Below, piece after piece: positions 26,601 to 41,600 of a stretch of DNA of 64,000 bases; position 1 is the stretch's first letter, and each line of letters begins with the position of its first letter. This DNA is from Ctena decussata (lineage: Eukaryota; Mollusca; Bivalvia; Lucinida; Lucinidae), in NCBI GenBank assembly GCA_963989385.1, contig OZ022503.1:50714858-50778857 (forward strand). Direction: 5' to 3'. The translations under genes and the position numbers were made by a program. The notes under the pieces are model-generated. The model did no database searches. It was given only the letters and a program-made list of their open reading frames with translations, and was not told where the DNA came from.

Positions 26601-29600
26601 ATATAGTATTGCTTGGACAAAACCTTTTTGCAAAGTTTTGCAGACATTAATTATGTCCCCCCACCAAAGGTGAGGGGGGACATATTGTTTTCAGTGTGGA
26701 TCCCGGGCGTCGGCGTCAGCGTCAGCGTGACAGATTCTTGCGTGCGCGATATCTCTTGAACCAATGGATGGAATTTCACCAAACTGGCATGGATACATCA
26801 TTGGGACAAGTTTAAGAGCTGATTAGATTTTGGTGACCTTGACTTCATTTTCAAGGTCACTGGAGGACTTTGATGACAATTTCATGTACCCGCTCTGCGT
26901 GCGTGATATCTCTTGAACCAGTTGATGGAATTTCACCAAACATTCATGGATATGTCATAGGGACAGGTTTAAGAGCTGATTAGATTTTGGTGACCTTGAC
27001 CTCATTTTCAAGGTCACTGGAGGACTTTGATGACAATTTCATGTACCCATGTTATCTCCTAAACCAATGGATGGAATTTCACCAAACTTGCATGGATATA
27101 TTATTGGGACAAGTTTAAGAGCTCATTAGATTTTAGTGACCTTGACCTTATTTTCAAGGTCACTGGAGGACTTAGATGAGAATTTCTTGTACCCACTATA
27201 TCTCCTGAACAAATGAATAGAATTTCATCAAACTTGCATGGATACATCATTGAGGCAAGTTTAAGAGCTAATTAGATTTTGATGACCTTGACCTCATTTT
27301 CAAGGCCACTGAAGGACTTAGATGACAATTTCTTGTACCCACTATATCTCCTGAACCAATGGATGGAATTTCACCAAACTTGCATGGATACATCATTGGG
27401 ACATGTTTAGAAGCTGATTAGATTTTGATGACCTTGACCTCATTTTCAAGGTCACTGGAGGACTGAGATGACAATTTCCTATTACCACAATATCTCATGA
27501 GCCAATGGATGGAATTTCACCAAACTTGCATGAATACATTATTAGGACATGTTTAAAAGCTGATCTAGATTTTGATGACCTTGACCTCATTTTCAAGGTC
27601 ACTGAGGACTTAGATGAGAATTTCTTGTACCCACTATAATTCCTGTGCCAATGGATGGAATTTCACCAAACTTGCATGAATACATTATTAGGACATGTTT
27701 AAAAGCTGATTCGATTTTGATGACCTTGACCTCATTTTCAAGGTCACTGGGGGACTGAGATGACAATTTCCTATTACCACAATATCTCATGAGCCAATAG
27801 ATGGAATTTCACCAAACTTGCTTGGATACATCACTGGGACTAGCTTAAGAGCTGATTTAGATTTTGGCAACCTTGACCTCATTTTCAAGGTCATTTGAGG
27901 ACTTAGATGGCAATTTCTTGTACCCATAATATCTCATGAACCAATAGATGGAATTTCACAAAACTTGCATGAATACATCACTGGGACTAGCTTAAGAGCT
28001 GATCAGATTATGGTGACTGTGACCTCATTTTCATGGTCATAGGGGGACTTCATTATAGAGGATGGAAAATGGGCTGGTGGGGGGACATCAGTTTTTCTCT
28101 GAAAAACATTTCTAGTTTGTCATCTGCTTTTTGGCACTTTATGGGTTAAACAAGAAAATTCTTTCAACACTTGTGTCACACAATGAGCCAACCTGCTCTT
28201 AGCCTAAAGGGGTCTTCTGCATTTTTAGGATGAGGTGTATCGTGAGACTGTAGAAACACCCCAATTTATATAATCAATGACTTGCAAAATTATGCTGCAC
28301 TGGGAGAACTATTGCTGTCTCCCTGATTTCAGCATCCACATCAGCATCAACTTCCATAAAGAATGTTTTGGTTTTAACTCTTCATGTGATGGGCAAGCAC
28401 AAGTAAATTTACCTATTAGTCATGAGCAATATTCAGTGTATTATAGCAATTAAGCAGGGTATTAAGTTTCATTTCAGATTTGGAATTATTAGTACAGTAA
28501 AGTCCATTGCTATGCTTTGTTTAAGATGGTAGGTGGAAGATTTATGAGGTGCAAATTCCTGCTGAAGAGGCCTATTATTTGAGCTGCTGGACTTATGTAC
28601 TAGCCATCCATGATGAAGACTTTGTTACCATGGCAATTGACAGTAAGCATGAAGAGAAGGTTCTGAAGAAAATACTGGAGAAAGGTACTGTAAACCAAGT
28701 TTGCTTCACACATTTAATGTGTATGAATACACTACCAAGGGAGATCACTCATACACGAGAACAGTTATCTCCCTTCTATAAGATAGCGAATTCTTTCCAT
28801 TACTCAACAACTCTTAAAGAAACAATTTGCTCTCTCTAGAGGGCAAATTCTTTCTATTAAGAGTAGCTCCCCTTGGATAATGCCCTCACCTATCAGCAAA
28901 TTAGATTTTGTCATGTTAGAGTTGTCTCCATTGTAAAACAATCAGACCCTGAAATTTCACATTTTCCTGGCCTTGGACTGTATGTAGTGGCAAATGCATG
29001 ATCAGTGAAAGGCTTTTCTATTTCTATACTAACACTGCATTGCAGCAAGAAAATCTTCATTTTGAACTTTTCCATGGAAATTTTTTGACTGTATTTTCAC
29101 CATTATTTCCAGCTTACAAGCAGGCATTTAGTACTACACACTTTTTTCAGCAGCTGTATATAGTTTTCGTCTTACTGTCCATTCATCTGTCCATCTGTGT
29201 GTCCATCTGTGTGTCTGTTAACATTTGCGTAAGGTTTATATTATTTGCTTATATTTCCAGTATCCTTTTATGGAACCTTTTGGTATGTGACTAGGTATAC
29301 TTCTGGGTTTTTGCAGAATAGTTGATATCATCTGCATGCTGCTGCTGACTGAAGGTCAAGGTCACAGACTTAAACATTTGCGTTAAAGTTTTGTGTTAAG
29401 TTTATATTCTTCTTTTATATTTTCAATATCTCTTTGATGGAACCGTTTGATTTTTGACCAGGTTTACTTTTAGGTTCACACAGAGTAGTTGACATCATCT
29501 GGATGCTGCTGCTTACCAAAGGTCAAGGTCACAGGCTTGTATATTTGTGTTAAAGTTTTGTGTTAAGTTTATATTCTTTGCTTATATTTCCAACATCCTT

Positions 29601-32600
29601 TGATGAAACCTTTAAATATATGACTAGGATTAATTCTGTGTTCATACAGAATAGTTGACATCATCTGGATGCTGCTGCTGACCAAGGTCAAGGTCACCGA
29701 CTTAAGCATTTGCGTTAAAGTTTTGTGTTAAGTTGATATTCTTCTTTTATATTTCCAATATCCTTGGAGGGAACCCGTTGATATTTGACTAGGTTTACTT
29801 TTAGGTTCATAGCTGCTTACCAAAGGTCAAGGTCACAGACTTGTATATTTTCATTAAAGCTTTGCGTTGAGCTTGTATTCTTTCCTTCTATTTCCAACAC
29901 CATCGATTAAACCTTTTGATATATGACTAGGTGTACTTCTACGTTCATGCAGATTTGTTGACATCATCTGGATGCTGCTGCTGACCAAGGCCATGGATAC
30001 ACATTTATATGTTTACATTGAATTTTTGTGTTAAGTTGGTACTCTTTGCTGATATATGTAATATACTTTGATGGAACCATTTGATAGGTGACTTAAGTTA
30101 ACTTCTGGGTTCAAACCATGCTTAAGAATGGTGCCATTAGGAGGTGTTTTCATAAGGCGGTGGTTGTATTAGGTGGTGGCGCTGGTTGGGGGTATACATG
30201 AGCCCCTGCTCACTTGCTTTAGTTTCACTAGAATTAATACTTACGGCAAACAGGTAGACTTTCCAGGGTTTCCACGGTCGAGGGAAAAAAGTCTGGAAAA
30301 TGATTTTTTTTCTGGGTTAGAGAAAAGTCAGGGAATTTTAGAATTTCCCTTTAAATGGTATGGCTAAGGCAGTCTTCTGAAAAGTATAGATAACAAAATT
30401 TTATGATATGGTCAACTGATTTTATTGGTCTCTAAAATTGTTTTCAGTATAAACCTGGTTTGGTAGGATTCTTCTGTTGATAAAATATCTCTACTAGATC
30501 TACTACCATAGCCAAAATTTTGTTAAACTAAGCATTCAGGCAATTTTAGTCAATCAGATCAGCCTTAGAGAACACTAGGAAGACTGATAGGGCTTAGTGT
30601 CCCTTGGCTTCTGAGCACCACTGGCAAAGTATACAATCTAACCAGTTATTGATTGTAAGCATAGATTGCCCTTTAGAGGGACGTTTCCATCTTTAAGCAC
30701 TATAAGCAAGCTGAATATGTGTGGCAGTGACAGGTAAGTTACAGGTACATATATTTAATGTTAAAACTGGTTAATACTGAAGTCATTTCAAGGAGTCACA
30801 TAGCAAAACTATTGTTTCCTTCATTATTCATTATGTACAATTGGCTTCCATGATGCTGCTGTTTTGTATGGCACAATGCTGTTAGTGCTGCCAACCAGTA
30901 ATTGGTTAATCATTGTGCACTTACCAGAGAATTTAACATAAACGATGGGGCTTATGGAGTACAGATGTTGGTTTTGTGGAATATACAACACAATTCTGTC
31001 AAATAAGGCCGTAAGAGGAGCTGTGAGGCCAACGGATCCGAAGTCTGGAAAATGGTCAAAAGTCAGGGAATTTTGTAATGAAAATTGAGTGGCAACCCTG
31101 CTTTCAGGGGAACCAACTTAGTTTCATTTTTCAGTGGCGATCAGCTCATAAAGGAAATAATTTGCTCCACTGGGGCAGATTCTTTTCTTTCAGAGAATAT
31201 CACATTTGGAAGGTCTTTATCGCCAATGTAATCAAACTGAATGTCTCAGAAGTTGCTTTTTATGGTAAAAATGGTGGATAAACATACAGCTGTACCTATA
31301 CACATTCAATACCTTTGAATTAGAACGTAAGTAAGTATGCTCAGTGTTTTACTAGCCTTTTAAATTTTGTTGTACCATATTTATTTTGATATATGATGGG
31401 GGTTTACCCTTCCAAAGTTGCTGCAGAGATGTAAATCAGTCTTGTCTAATTCAGCTATAAGATAGGTTTTTCTCTTCCAAAACAATAATAAAGATCTAGA
31501 TCTGTCTTACAAGACAGATCTAGATCTTTGGGATTGTTTTGGAAGCAAAAAAAAACTGTCTTATAACTGAATAAATATGAGCCACAACACGAGAAAACCA
31601 ACAAAGTGTTTGTGCGCCCAGCGCAGACTCAGATCAGCCTGGGCATCTGCCCAGTCTGATGAGAGTCTTTGCTGTCCACATAGTGGTAGCTTAGACTTGC
31701 AGCTACCCTTTAAGTGCTTAGGGAAGACTCTGATCAGACTGGGCAGATGCCCAGGCTGATCTGAGTCTGCGCTGGGGGCACAATCACTTTATTGGTTTTC
31801 TCATGACGCGGCTCATATGGTAATTACATTTCAGGAGGCACATATAAGCTTCTTCCTACCACAGTTCCTCTGTACAGTGGCTATATGAGACCATTGGAAT
31901 CAGAGTTGAAGACAGAATTAAGAGATTTAATACCTTCTCCTAAATATAGGTAAGCTAACATATAGTTGTGAGGTACTATAAAAAGTTTCCATTATTTCTT
32001 CTGCTGAGCAACAAGTAGATATAATATTTCTGTTCATGATACCAAGGAATGATGATTGCACATTTTGTTCTCAGATGACAGGTATACATCCCTCAATTAA
32101 CAGTAAGAAAAAATAGGGACGTATGTGGGACATTGAACATGTGTGAATTTGTTTGTTGAACTATGTCATGTGCTAAGTTGTTGTTGAATCTGTCAAACTT
32201 ATACACTATCTGGTCACTTTTGAGTGCCATCCTGGCTATGTGTTTTCATTGACCCTAATGTGAAATCCATTTCTCTTCAACCAGTCTAAGACACAGGGTA
32301 AAATCTGTGTATAGCTCTCCATTAAGCTTCTGCAGTAAACGGATCAAATCTGATCAACTTTTTACCCAGTGAGTAGCAGTGCAACTGCAATACTGACAAA
32401 TCATGGGATGCTGCTGCTATTATTTGAACCCTTGTCTTGACCTATATTTCAAGCTCTGTTAACTTTCGCTGTCCTGTTTAGATCCATTTATCTCTACACA
32501 CCCAAAAGGGTTAGCCCTTTTTAGACTGGAAACCTGTTTTGGGGTATTATGCAAACAGTGCATACCCAGTTCAGACACCACAGAATGTGGTGTCTGATCG

Positions 32601-35600
32601 GGGTCTGTACTGTTTGCTTACAGGAATTTCCATGCAAATTACAATAAAATGAAAACATTCACCAGAAACCCCTAAAACTATAAATGGGCTCATCCAAACT
32701 ATAAGGATGGACAAGTCCACTAGTCAACAAAGGGTTAACATTGTCAGAAAGTTTTTCTGAGCATGATGTCTTGGAATGCCACATTACTTTATACCCTTGA
32801 CCTACATTCAAGCTCTGTTAACTTTGAAATTTAATGTATGTCCAGAAGTCCATTAACTGTTTCTTTTAAGTCCATTTCACCAGGGCCAATTCCTCTCCTT
32901 TTGCTGCCTTTTGGTCCTTAAAGTGCCAGAAATGAATATAGTTGAATTTGAGGGCAGCATAGCCCCAAATGAGGCAGCTCATGATGAGCTGCCTCATCTG
33001 GATCTACACTCACTGTTTGCCCTCTAGTCTTTGTATTCTCAAAAATATACATGTACATCAGACTTTGCATACAGTTTCTTCTGACCATAATCTGTACTAT
33101 TCTGAAAGTGCTCTGGATATGCAGCATAGCATTCCACAGAATTCTTATCTCGTAGTTTTTGCCTTTCAACAGCAGCAGACATTGTTAGAAAAACATGCTT
33201 AATGTTCCAGATCTCCTCACATGTACAACTCAAGATGTGGACTCAACCAAAGAATGGTGAAACAAGAACAGATCCTTTGTGATGCAGAGTACTTTTCTGA
33301 ATTGATTAGTAAACCAGTCAACATGTTCACAGCATTAGGCAACATACCAGAAAACAGTCTGGTTCTCAAACTGTTACCATCTTCCCAACATATGCTCCAT
33401 ACAGAAATACAAGCACCTATAGGGATGGACCAGTCTGCCCTAAGTTTAGATATATCACAGACTAAGGAGTTTAGAGAGAGAAGTGGACTACATAAAAGAC
33501 TTGCTAGTGCTTCCAGTCAGTCATACTTGGAAGGATCTTTGAATGAGTCTCTGAGTGTGTGCCATCCGGAAACAGAGCTGCTTTGCCAGTCTACAGCAAG
33601 GTCATTTTGCCATGTACTTGGAGAACTGCACAACTTAGGTAGTAATTGTAGTCATAAGAGTTCTAAGTTTGTGCCTATAAATGCTGTAAAGTAACAAATT
33701 CTTTAAAATGACAATTAGCACACCCTCAGTTGTGGTAGGGATAGTGAACGATTTGTGGCCTACAGTGTCAGGTACAGCATATATACTAAGCACAACTTCT
33801 AACCGACCACTTGCTATGTCTTGAACAGTGCTATTAGTAGAAGGTATCAGGGCATAATTTTCTTATATTCAGTACACCAAATTGTTCATGTAAAGATTTT
33901 AAAAGATTTGAGATCAATATTATAATATTTTTTTCCTGGCAGCAGAGGATTCACATGTGCCCTCATTTTCAAACTGCTGAAGGATTACATGTAAGACTGT
34001 GGTGAGTTTTTTTTTGAAAATTTGACTGAAATTTCGAATTCTGTTTTAAAAGGATGCTTTATGATGCATTCTCAAGTTCAAATTATCATTTTCTAAATGT
34101 TCGCACCAGTGATGATAAGCATATGCTGATAAGATTCCGAAATGTTGTTCTGTCCGAATCATGACAAACTGCTGAAATATTGCGATTTTTGGAAACAGGG
34201 GTACCGGTGTCTTTTGCCAGTTTATTGGTAAACTGATAAGATTTTTATTTTTGCGTTACCTGATTTCTTTTACCAATATTTCATTTTAGTTAAAGATGGA
34301 AACATATGTTCGATGGTCCGTTTTGTTTTGCAGAAATATATATATAAATTAGTGGTCAGTTAGAAGTTGGTTCTAGTATACTAGACAAAACCAAAGCCTC
34401 TCCTTTTGCTGCCATTTAACCCGTAAAACACCAGAAATGAATACAGTTGAATTTGCAAACAGATCCAAAGGAAGTGGCTCATAATGTGCCAACTCATCTG
34501 GATCTACACTGTTTGCCCTTTATCTTGTCTTTGAATTCTCAATATTAAATAGCTTTGTTAAAACAATATTTTTGGAAATTTTGCGGACATAAATTTTGTT
34601 GTCTGCTTTATGGCGCTTTAGGATTATCCCTTGAAATGAGTTGGGTACTCTGTCACTGCTTCAGAAACTTATGATAGGACTGGCCATTTTAATGCAATGA
34701 ACACATCATTAAAAGTGAAACTTTACAGTAGTTATGGTTTTATGTTGTGGGCCATACCACTGGCACTTGACCAATACTGTGTATATATGTTTAACGACCT
34801 TTCTACTAAAATATAATATTTCCTTGCTAAAAAGATATATCTTTTTCATATTTGTTCAGCTGGCAAGGAAATATTTTTTATAACGTAGAAAGGTTGTTAA
34901 ATCTTATATACCGTAATCGACCCATTTACCGCACCGTGCGCTTAACTTTTTCAAAATTGCAACAAAAAGATGTGGTTAAAATGTATTTAATAACCGCACA
35001 CTCAGAACAATGAAATGCAGGGTGACTGGAAAGAGGCAACATGGGTAGGACTGGAAATACTTTGTATTTATACTTTTCATGAGTTCCCTGTTAATTATTG
35101 GGTTTTGTGAGAGTTTCAAAGAAAAAGCAGTGTGCGCTTGTGCAGTTTGTCCGGAAATGGCCTTGGTATGCGGTTATAGGGGCATGTGCGGTAAATGGGT
35201 CGATTACGGTATACAGTATTGGTCAAGACTTGCCAGTGGGCCATACTAGCTAGTTTTGACTTGATTTTTGTCTCATATTGGACTAGCAGAATGTGAGACA
35301 TAGGTGTTTTATGGTGTTGGTGTCAGTGTCAGCATTGGTCATGTGAACTTTGCCTCAATTATTCTGGTTTAGATCTGTTTTATGACATTTTACAGACGGG
35401 GGAGATGCCACCTGCAGCAGAATTCTTGTTTACTTCGTAAAATGGTGGAAAAAGCATGGAGCATTCCAGTATCATATAAGCCATGACACAAGAAAACCAA
35501 CAAAGTGGTTGTGCACCCAGTGCAGACTCAGATCAACCTGGGCAGCCACCAAGTCTGATTAGAGTCTTCGCTTATTGCTTTTAAGGATAGCTAAGGGTCT

Positions 35601-38600
35601 CAGCTACCTCCATGCAGACAGTGAAGACTCTGATCAGACTGAGCAGATGCCCAGGCTGATCTGAGTCTGCGCTTGGCGCACAACCGCTTTGTTGGTTTTC
35701 GCGTGTCGCGGCTTATATAAACTCAGTGTAAATGAAACCACTAGGAGTGGGATTTTATATTTACAGGTCATAATGTCAATGTGATGCATCTTTACAATCT
35801 ACCTGACACCCCTCTGGGGATAGAGGCCCCCTTTCTCAGCCCCTTGGTGGAATGGGACCACAGTGTATCCTGGAATATACCAAGATGGATGGAGTTTTCT
35901 GCTAGAGGTATTTACAGTGGAAACTTTTTGGAATGCAAAATACATAATTATCTGTCCTTGTAAAGTTAACAGATCTGTCATAGGTTGGGACATATAGTAT
36001 TGCTATGAATCTGGATATATGCAAAAGGGTCCAGTCTGTTAGACACAGGCTGACCCTTAAAATGCCAAAAACGGAAAGAGTTCAATTTGCGAACAGTGGA
36101 AATCCAGATGAGGCTGCTCATAATGAGCAGCTCATCTGGATCTCCACTCTTTCGTGCGCTAATCTTTGAATTTTCAGTATGATGCAGTGTGGAGGAAATA
36201 ATTTCTGAAATTTTGTAGGCATGAGTTTTGTCATATGCTTTTTGGTGTTTTAAGGGTTAAACTAGCATAAACTGCAATGCACTTTTCTATCAATTGATCT
36301 GGAAAAAGTCACAGATCCTATCAAGAGACAACTGGGCCCAGTCGTCATGCAGCTTAATTAAGCCTTTAGGATTTTTCAAGACAACTGGTTGACATAAAAT
36401 TAAGTGTTCTTGTATTTTTGATAAAAAGTTCAGTGTGGGGAGTTTTCACATTTTTACAGCAAAAATAGTTGCTGTGTTTTTGCATACAATGCATTTGAAA
36501 ATTATAGCATCTTGTTGTCAAACAACATTGTTTAGCTTCGAACAACATGGCTCAGTTGTTCAGTGTTGCTAGCTTAATGAAGTTGTTAGTTGCTGATTCA
36601 TTAAGTCTTACAGTATTCACCAAATCAAATGCGGTAATATTTTTAGTTGAAAAATTGTGAGGAGCTTTTGCACTGCAAAGCTCCTCGGAATTTTTCTGCA
36701 AAAAATGGCTGTGTTTATGGGTAGAAAAGGAGCAGCGTTTGAATACTTTTGAAAATTTACTGTCTCATTTTTTTTGCCGATAAATTGTGTTTATGGGTAA
36801 AATATGTTTGAAAATTTAATGTTCCATTGACTTAGTTTTGAACAACTGGGTGCTGTTTGCTAAGTGACAGACAGTACTGACCCTAATCATACTAATTTAT
36901 TCAGAAACAGTCTTATCTGGGTCTGCACTGTTCAGAAATACATGTCTGTTCATATGATTAAGATTGTCTTGTATGAGATACTTGCAAGAAGCAGGACACA
37001 GGTATTTCTTTTGTGGTGTTGGCGACACTGGTTTAGATTAAGTTGAGTTTTTTGGTTTAGCTCCATTTTGTGACATTGACAAAACAGCTGAGACACCACC
37101 TCTGGTGGAATTCATGCTTATATTTTCTTATTTATATCGTTGTTATCATTGATTCAGTGAAGGATGTTGTCAAACCGTTCACACTGCAATCAGAAGAAAT
37201 GGTGGGTATCCACAGCCCGGTGTCTGTACTGTTGTATCAGAGTGTCAAGGCCATCAGTGAAAAAGTTAATAAACACCAGGTACTTTTAGGGTCGAGTCGA
37301 GTAACTTTGGACGCGGGAAAATTTGGACATACCATTGCAAACAGTAAAAATCTAGATGAGACGGCTCATTATGAGCCGTCTCATCAGGATTTTCACTGTT
37401 TGCCGAGTTAACTTTGTTTTAATTCCAAACAACCGACATATAAAGGAAACAATGTCACTGTCCGAATTTACCTGCTGTCCGAATTTATCTGACTTGACTT
37501 ATATGCTATATTAATGACTTTACCCTTAAAGTGCCATAAACAAAAGTTGTTGAGTTTGTAAACAGTGTGGATTCATAATGAGCTGCCTGATCTGGGCCTA
37601 CACTTTTTCCCTCTGTTCTTCGAATTCTCAGTATGATATAGCTTGGATGAAACATTTTTTTTTAAATTTTGCGGATGTAAATTTGGTTGTCTGTTTATTT
37701 GGTGCTATAAGGATTAATCACATCTGATAACCAAAAGTTTGTGCATACTGGCGTTTGGTTAGTTATTCTGTTGAAATTTATATGATTATATACTATTCTA
37801 CATTATACAATATTGGACTTTTGTCAAATTACAATATTTGGCTTTTGTCAAATATTCAAAATTTCGGTATCGCTAAATATACAACAGTTTTAACCAGAGA
37901 TTGGAAATGTTTGTAAGAATCATGTAGAAATATCCATAAAAACATCTTTTAATTTTTTTTCTCTGAATATATATCACACTCCACTCATCATGCAAACTTC
38001 ACATTCATGAATCTATCAATTAACGACAAAGTTGGGCTCTCTGTTTACAGGAAAGTTCTTCCACAGACCTTTTACCAATGAAGTTGTTCAACCTTTACCT
38101 TCCAAATGAGAATGAACTGACCCATGAAATGTTACCAGATGTTAACATACAGGTGTTGACAGGAACCAAGCGTTTTGTTGCTGCTCTAAAAGGTATAAAA
38201 AAGTTTTAATGATTTACCATATTTAATCCACTATAAAATGGGGTTTTCCCATCTGAAACAATCCCAAAATTCTAGATTGTTTTGGAAGGGACAGCCCCAT
38301 CTTGAAGCAGAAGTATACAAGACAGGCCTGTTTGTTATAACTTTCCCATTAGAATAACCCCAAGGCCCAGTTGTTCAAAGCATCGTTAGCCTAACAAGCT
38401 CGTTAAGAGGTCAACTTATTAAGTGTTTTATGACTTCATAACGAAAACATACTGATATTTTTTGTTGAAAAAATGTGAGAAGCTTTTGCAGTGCAAAAGC
38501 TTCTCATATTTTTCAACCAAAAATATTGGTGTATTTGAAATATTAATGTTTGAAATTTTAACGAAACGTTAACTAACGACATCTTTAGTTTTAAACAACT

Positions 38601-41600
38601 GGGCCCAGATATTTAAACCAGTCTTGATTAACGTGTGTCAAGTTTTCTGGTTTATCTCTGTTTTGTGAAAGTGCGCCGACAGGCCAGGCATCACTGTCAA
38701 TGGAATTCAGGTTTTCATGGTTGGAAAATATCAAAGAGAGAAACCATCAACACATAATAGAACAGGTAATCAAAGCCTGTAACTTGATTGGTTCTTTAAC
38801 AGTTTTGAGTAGTGATCATTTAGACGATTGAACATGATACAAGTTTGGCTGAACTACAGGGTACCAGGGCTGTGCCTTACAGAGATTGGTAAGGAGACAA
38901 TTGGAGGAAACTTGCAAAGCATAAAAAATGCAAGCATTTGCACAATTATGATATGTCAGCTTATTGTCTATTCTGCAACTAACCAAAACAAGACATGGGT
39001 ATTTTCTGTAGACATCAGTGGCATACATTTGTGTTGCATTTTCCGGTTTAGCTCTTGTTTTTTGACAATGCACAAACAGGCCAAGAATTTTTGTGGTTAT
39101 TCTTATTACTATGAGCTTTATACTTTCTGACAAAAACAACATTTGTTTCAGATATTATCTTACTGACTGGAAGTTTTAAAACATCTTATACTATGCATCT
39201 ACCAAGTATACCTGGTTATGATTTAGATGTCAATGAAAACATCCAGACCAGTCCAAAAGACAGGTAAATAGCCTATTTGCCCAAAACATGCACTCGTATT
39301 ACAGGCCAACTTCGTTGTGTCAAACTTGCTTATCTCGAAAACCCTGCTAGTGTCGAAGTGATCTCTCATTCCCGAACATTCCCCCTATATAATATTGCAT
39401 TTCGACCTCCGTTGTGTCGAACTCGCTTATAACGAAAACACTGCTGTATTGAAGTGATTTTTGATTCCCCTCCGACACTTTCCATGTGTTTTACCACTGT
39501 TTGTATCGAAGTCAAAATGTGTATTCAGAAAAAGATCGCCGAAACGACGGAAAGAAAATGACTGCCATTTTGTGTAGACGTTTTGCGGTAATGAAAACCT
39601 GCATATTATTGTCTTTAAGCAAATTGGTACAAACATCGAACAATAACAATGAAAAAGAACGATTTATCAAACAATTGTCTTTAATTGATAGCAGTTCAAT
39701 CAATTATCCCAAATTATCCAATAATTATCCAATGATTGCGTGAAACAATGCAGACATTGTTTTGTTGATCAGCTGTTTTTGACCTTGAACCGCGTATACG
39801 TCACAGGTCAGGTGCGTTCGATTGGAAAGTTCGGTCAATTAGGCGCCTTTGAAATTTAATTGATTGAACAGTATTGAGCGGCGCTCTTTGATGCGGGCTA
39901 TTAGTAACAATCCCGTTTTCAGCAGAAACAGTTTTACTATGTTCGTGCTGCACACGTTTTGTAGAAATACTGACTCTACGAAAGTTAAGATATTGTACAT
40001 GTGTAGAACAAAAATTTTGGTGACGTCACAATTTGCCTATCTCGAACTTCGGAAAACTCGAAGTGGGTTCTCCATTCCCTTGGAATTCGAGATATCGAAG
40101 TTAGCCTGTATATACAAGTTTGAAATAGTATTGTAGGTCTGGATCAGACTGCCCTTAAGGAGCTTGCTATAGCTTACATTTATGGCGTTCTCTTAATTTT
40201 GCCAAAATACACACAGAATTTGTCAGTACTGTTCCCAATAAGAGGAGTATTACCATATTTGTTTGGCTAAAAGATGGGTTTTTTTCTGCTTCCTAAACAT
40301 TGCAAAATCTAGATCCATCTCACAAGGTTAATCTAGAAGTTTTGCATCATTTTTGGAAGTGAAAAACATCATGAAGCAGAACTAAATTGACGATTTACAC
40401 TGGATAAATACAATAATAATAATCATTGTACAGGTTTTCTTACTTCTCAATAAAACCATGTTGTGAACCCACATTAGAACTGCCTTGCTTAGGAGGCTGT
40501 CTTGAGGATTGCAACATTTCTTTTAAGCTCGCTTGAATGAGGTTCAGGAAGAGCTATTGCACTACCCCTATTGTCAGCATTGGTGACAGCGTCAGCCTTA
40601 GCAAAATGTTAAAGTTTTAGGTTAACGTTTTTTATATGATTGGCAAGGTGCTGTCAGGTGAGCTATCCTGTACACACACAGGTCTTGTTATGGAGTATGA
40701 TCAGGGGTCGTATTTATAAAACGACTTAAGTAGTTGCTATGTTGTTGCTAAGGCTAAATTTCTTTGAAGGAGATTCCGTACAACTATGAAATTTGCTCTG
40801 GAGGAACAGTCTGAAAAGGACTATTCCTCCAGAGCAAATTTCGTAGTTGTAGGGAATCTCCTTTATAGAAATTTAGCCTTAGCAACAGCATAGCAACATC
40901 TTAAGCGGTTTTATAAATACGACCCCAGGAATTTCTCATACTTAACCCTTAAAATTCCAAAAAGTAGATGACAAAATTTACGCCTGGAGAATTTAAAAAA
41001 ATGTTTTGTTTAAGCTATAAGGATTCAGAGAATAGAGGGATATATATGATAGATCCAGATGGTGTGGCTCATTCTAGATCTATGCTATTTGCAATTTTAA
41101 CTTTTTTCATTCTGGCACGTAAAGTGTTAAATATAAAACACTTAACTTGGGGTTTTGATAGTTTCCTCATTTTTAATCAGAAAAGGTGTAGAAAAGGTGT
41201 TTTAAAATGGAGTGATGCATATGTCGCATCACCATCCAGGCTATTAGGCGCCTATATATTTTGCAGTGAGGATGTATGTTTGAAGACTGAGATACTTTGG
41301 GAGGATGACTGGCTGAGTTTCATCAACGATATTTATGAGTTTGCCATACAGATGACGGAGACCTCACTAAGGGAACTTACCATTGACCCAGTGTACCACC
41401 TTAGAGAAGCCAAAGAATGTCCTGCCTTTCTGGCAGTGTTTGAAAAATACACAGGTATGAAATGAAATTAGTGAAACCCTCCTTATGGTGAATGGGTACT
41501 TTTTCAGGGGAAGGAACTCTGTCATTTTCATTATTTATTAATGGCAATCAACTCCTGAAGGGAAGAATTTAGTCCCCAAGAGGAAATTATTTTTCCATTA

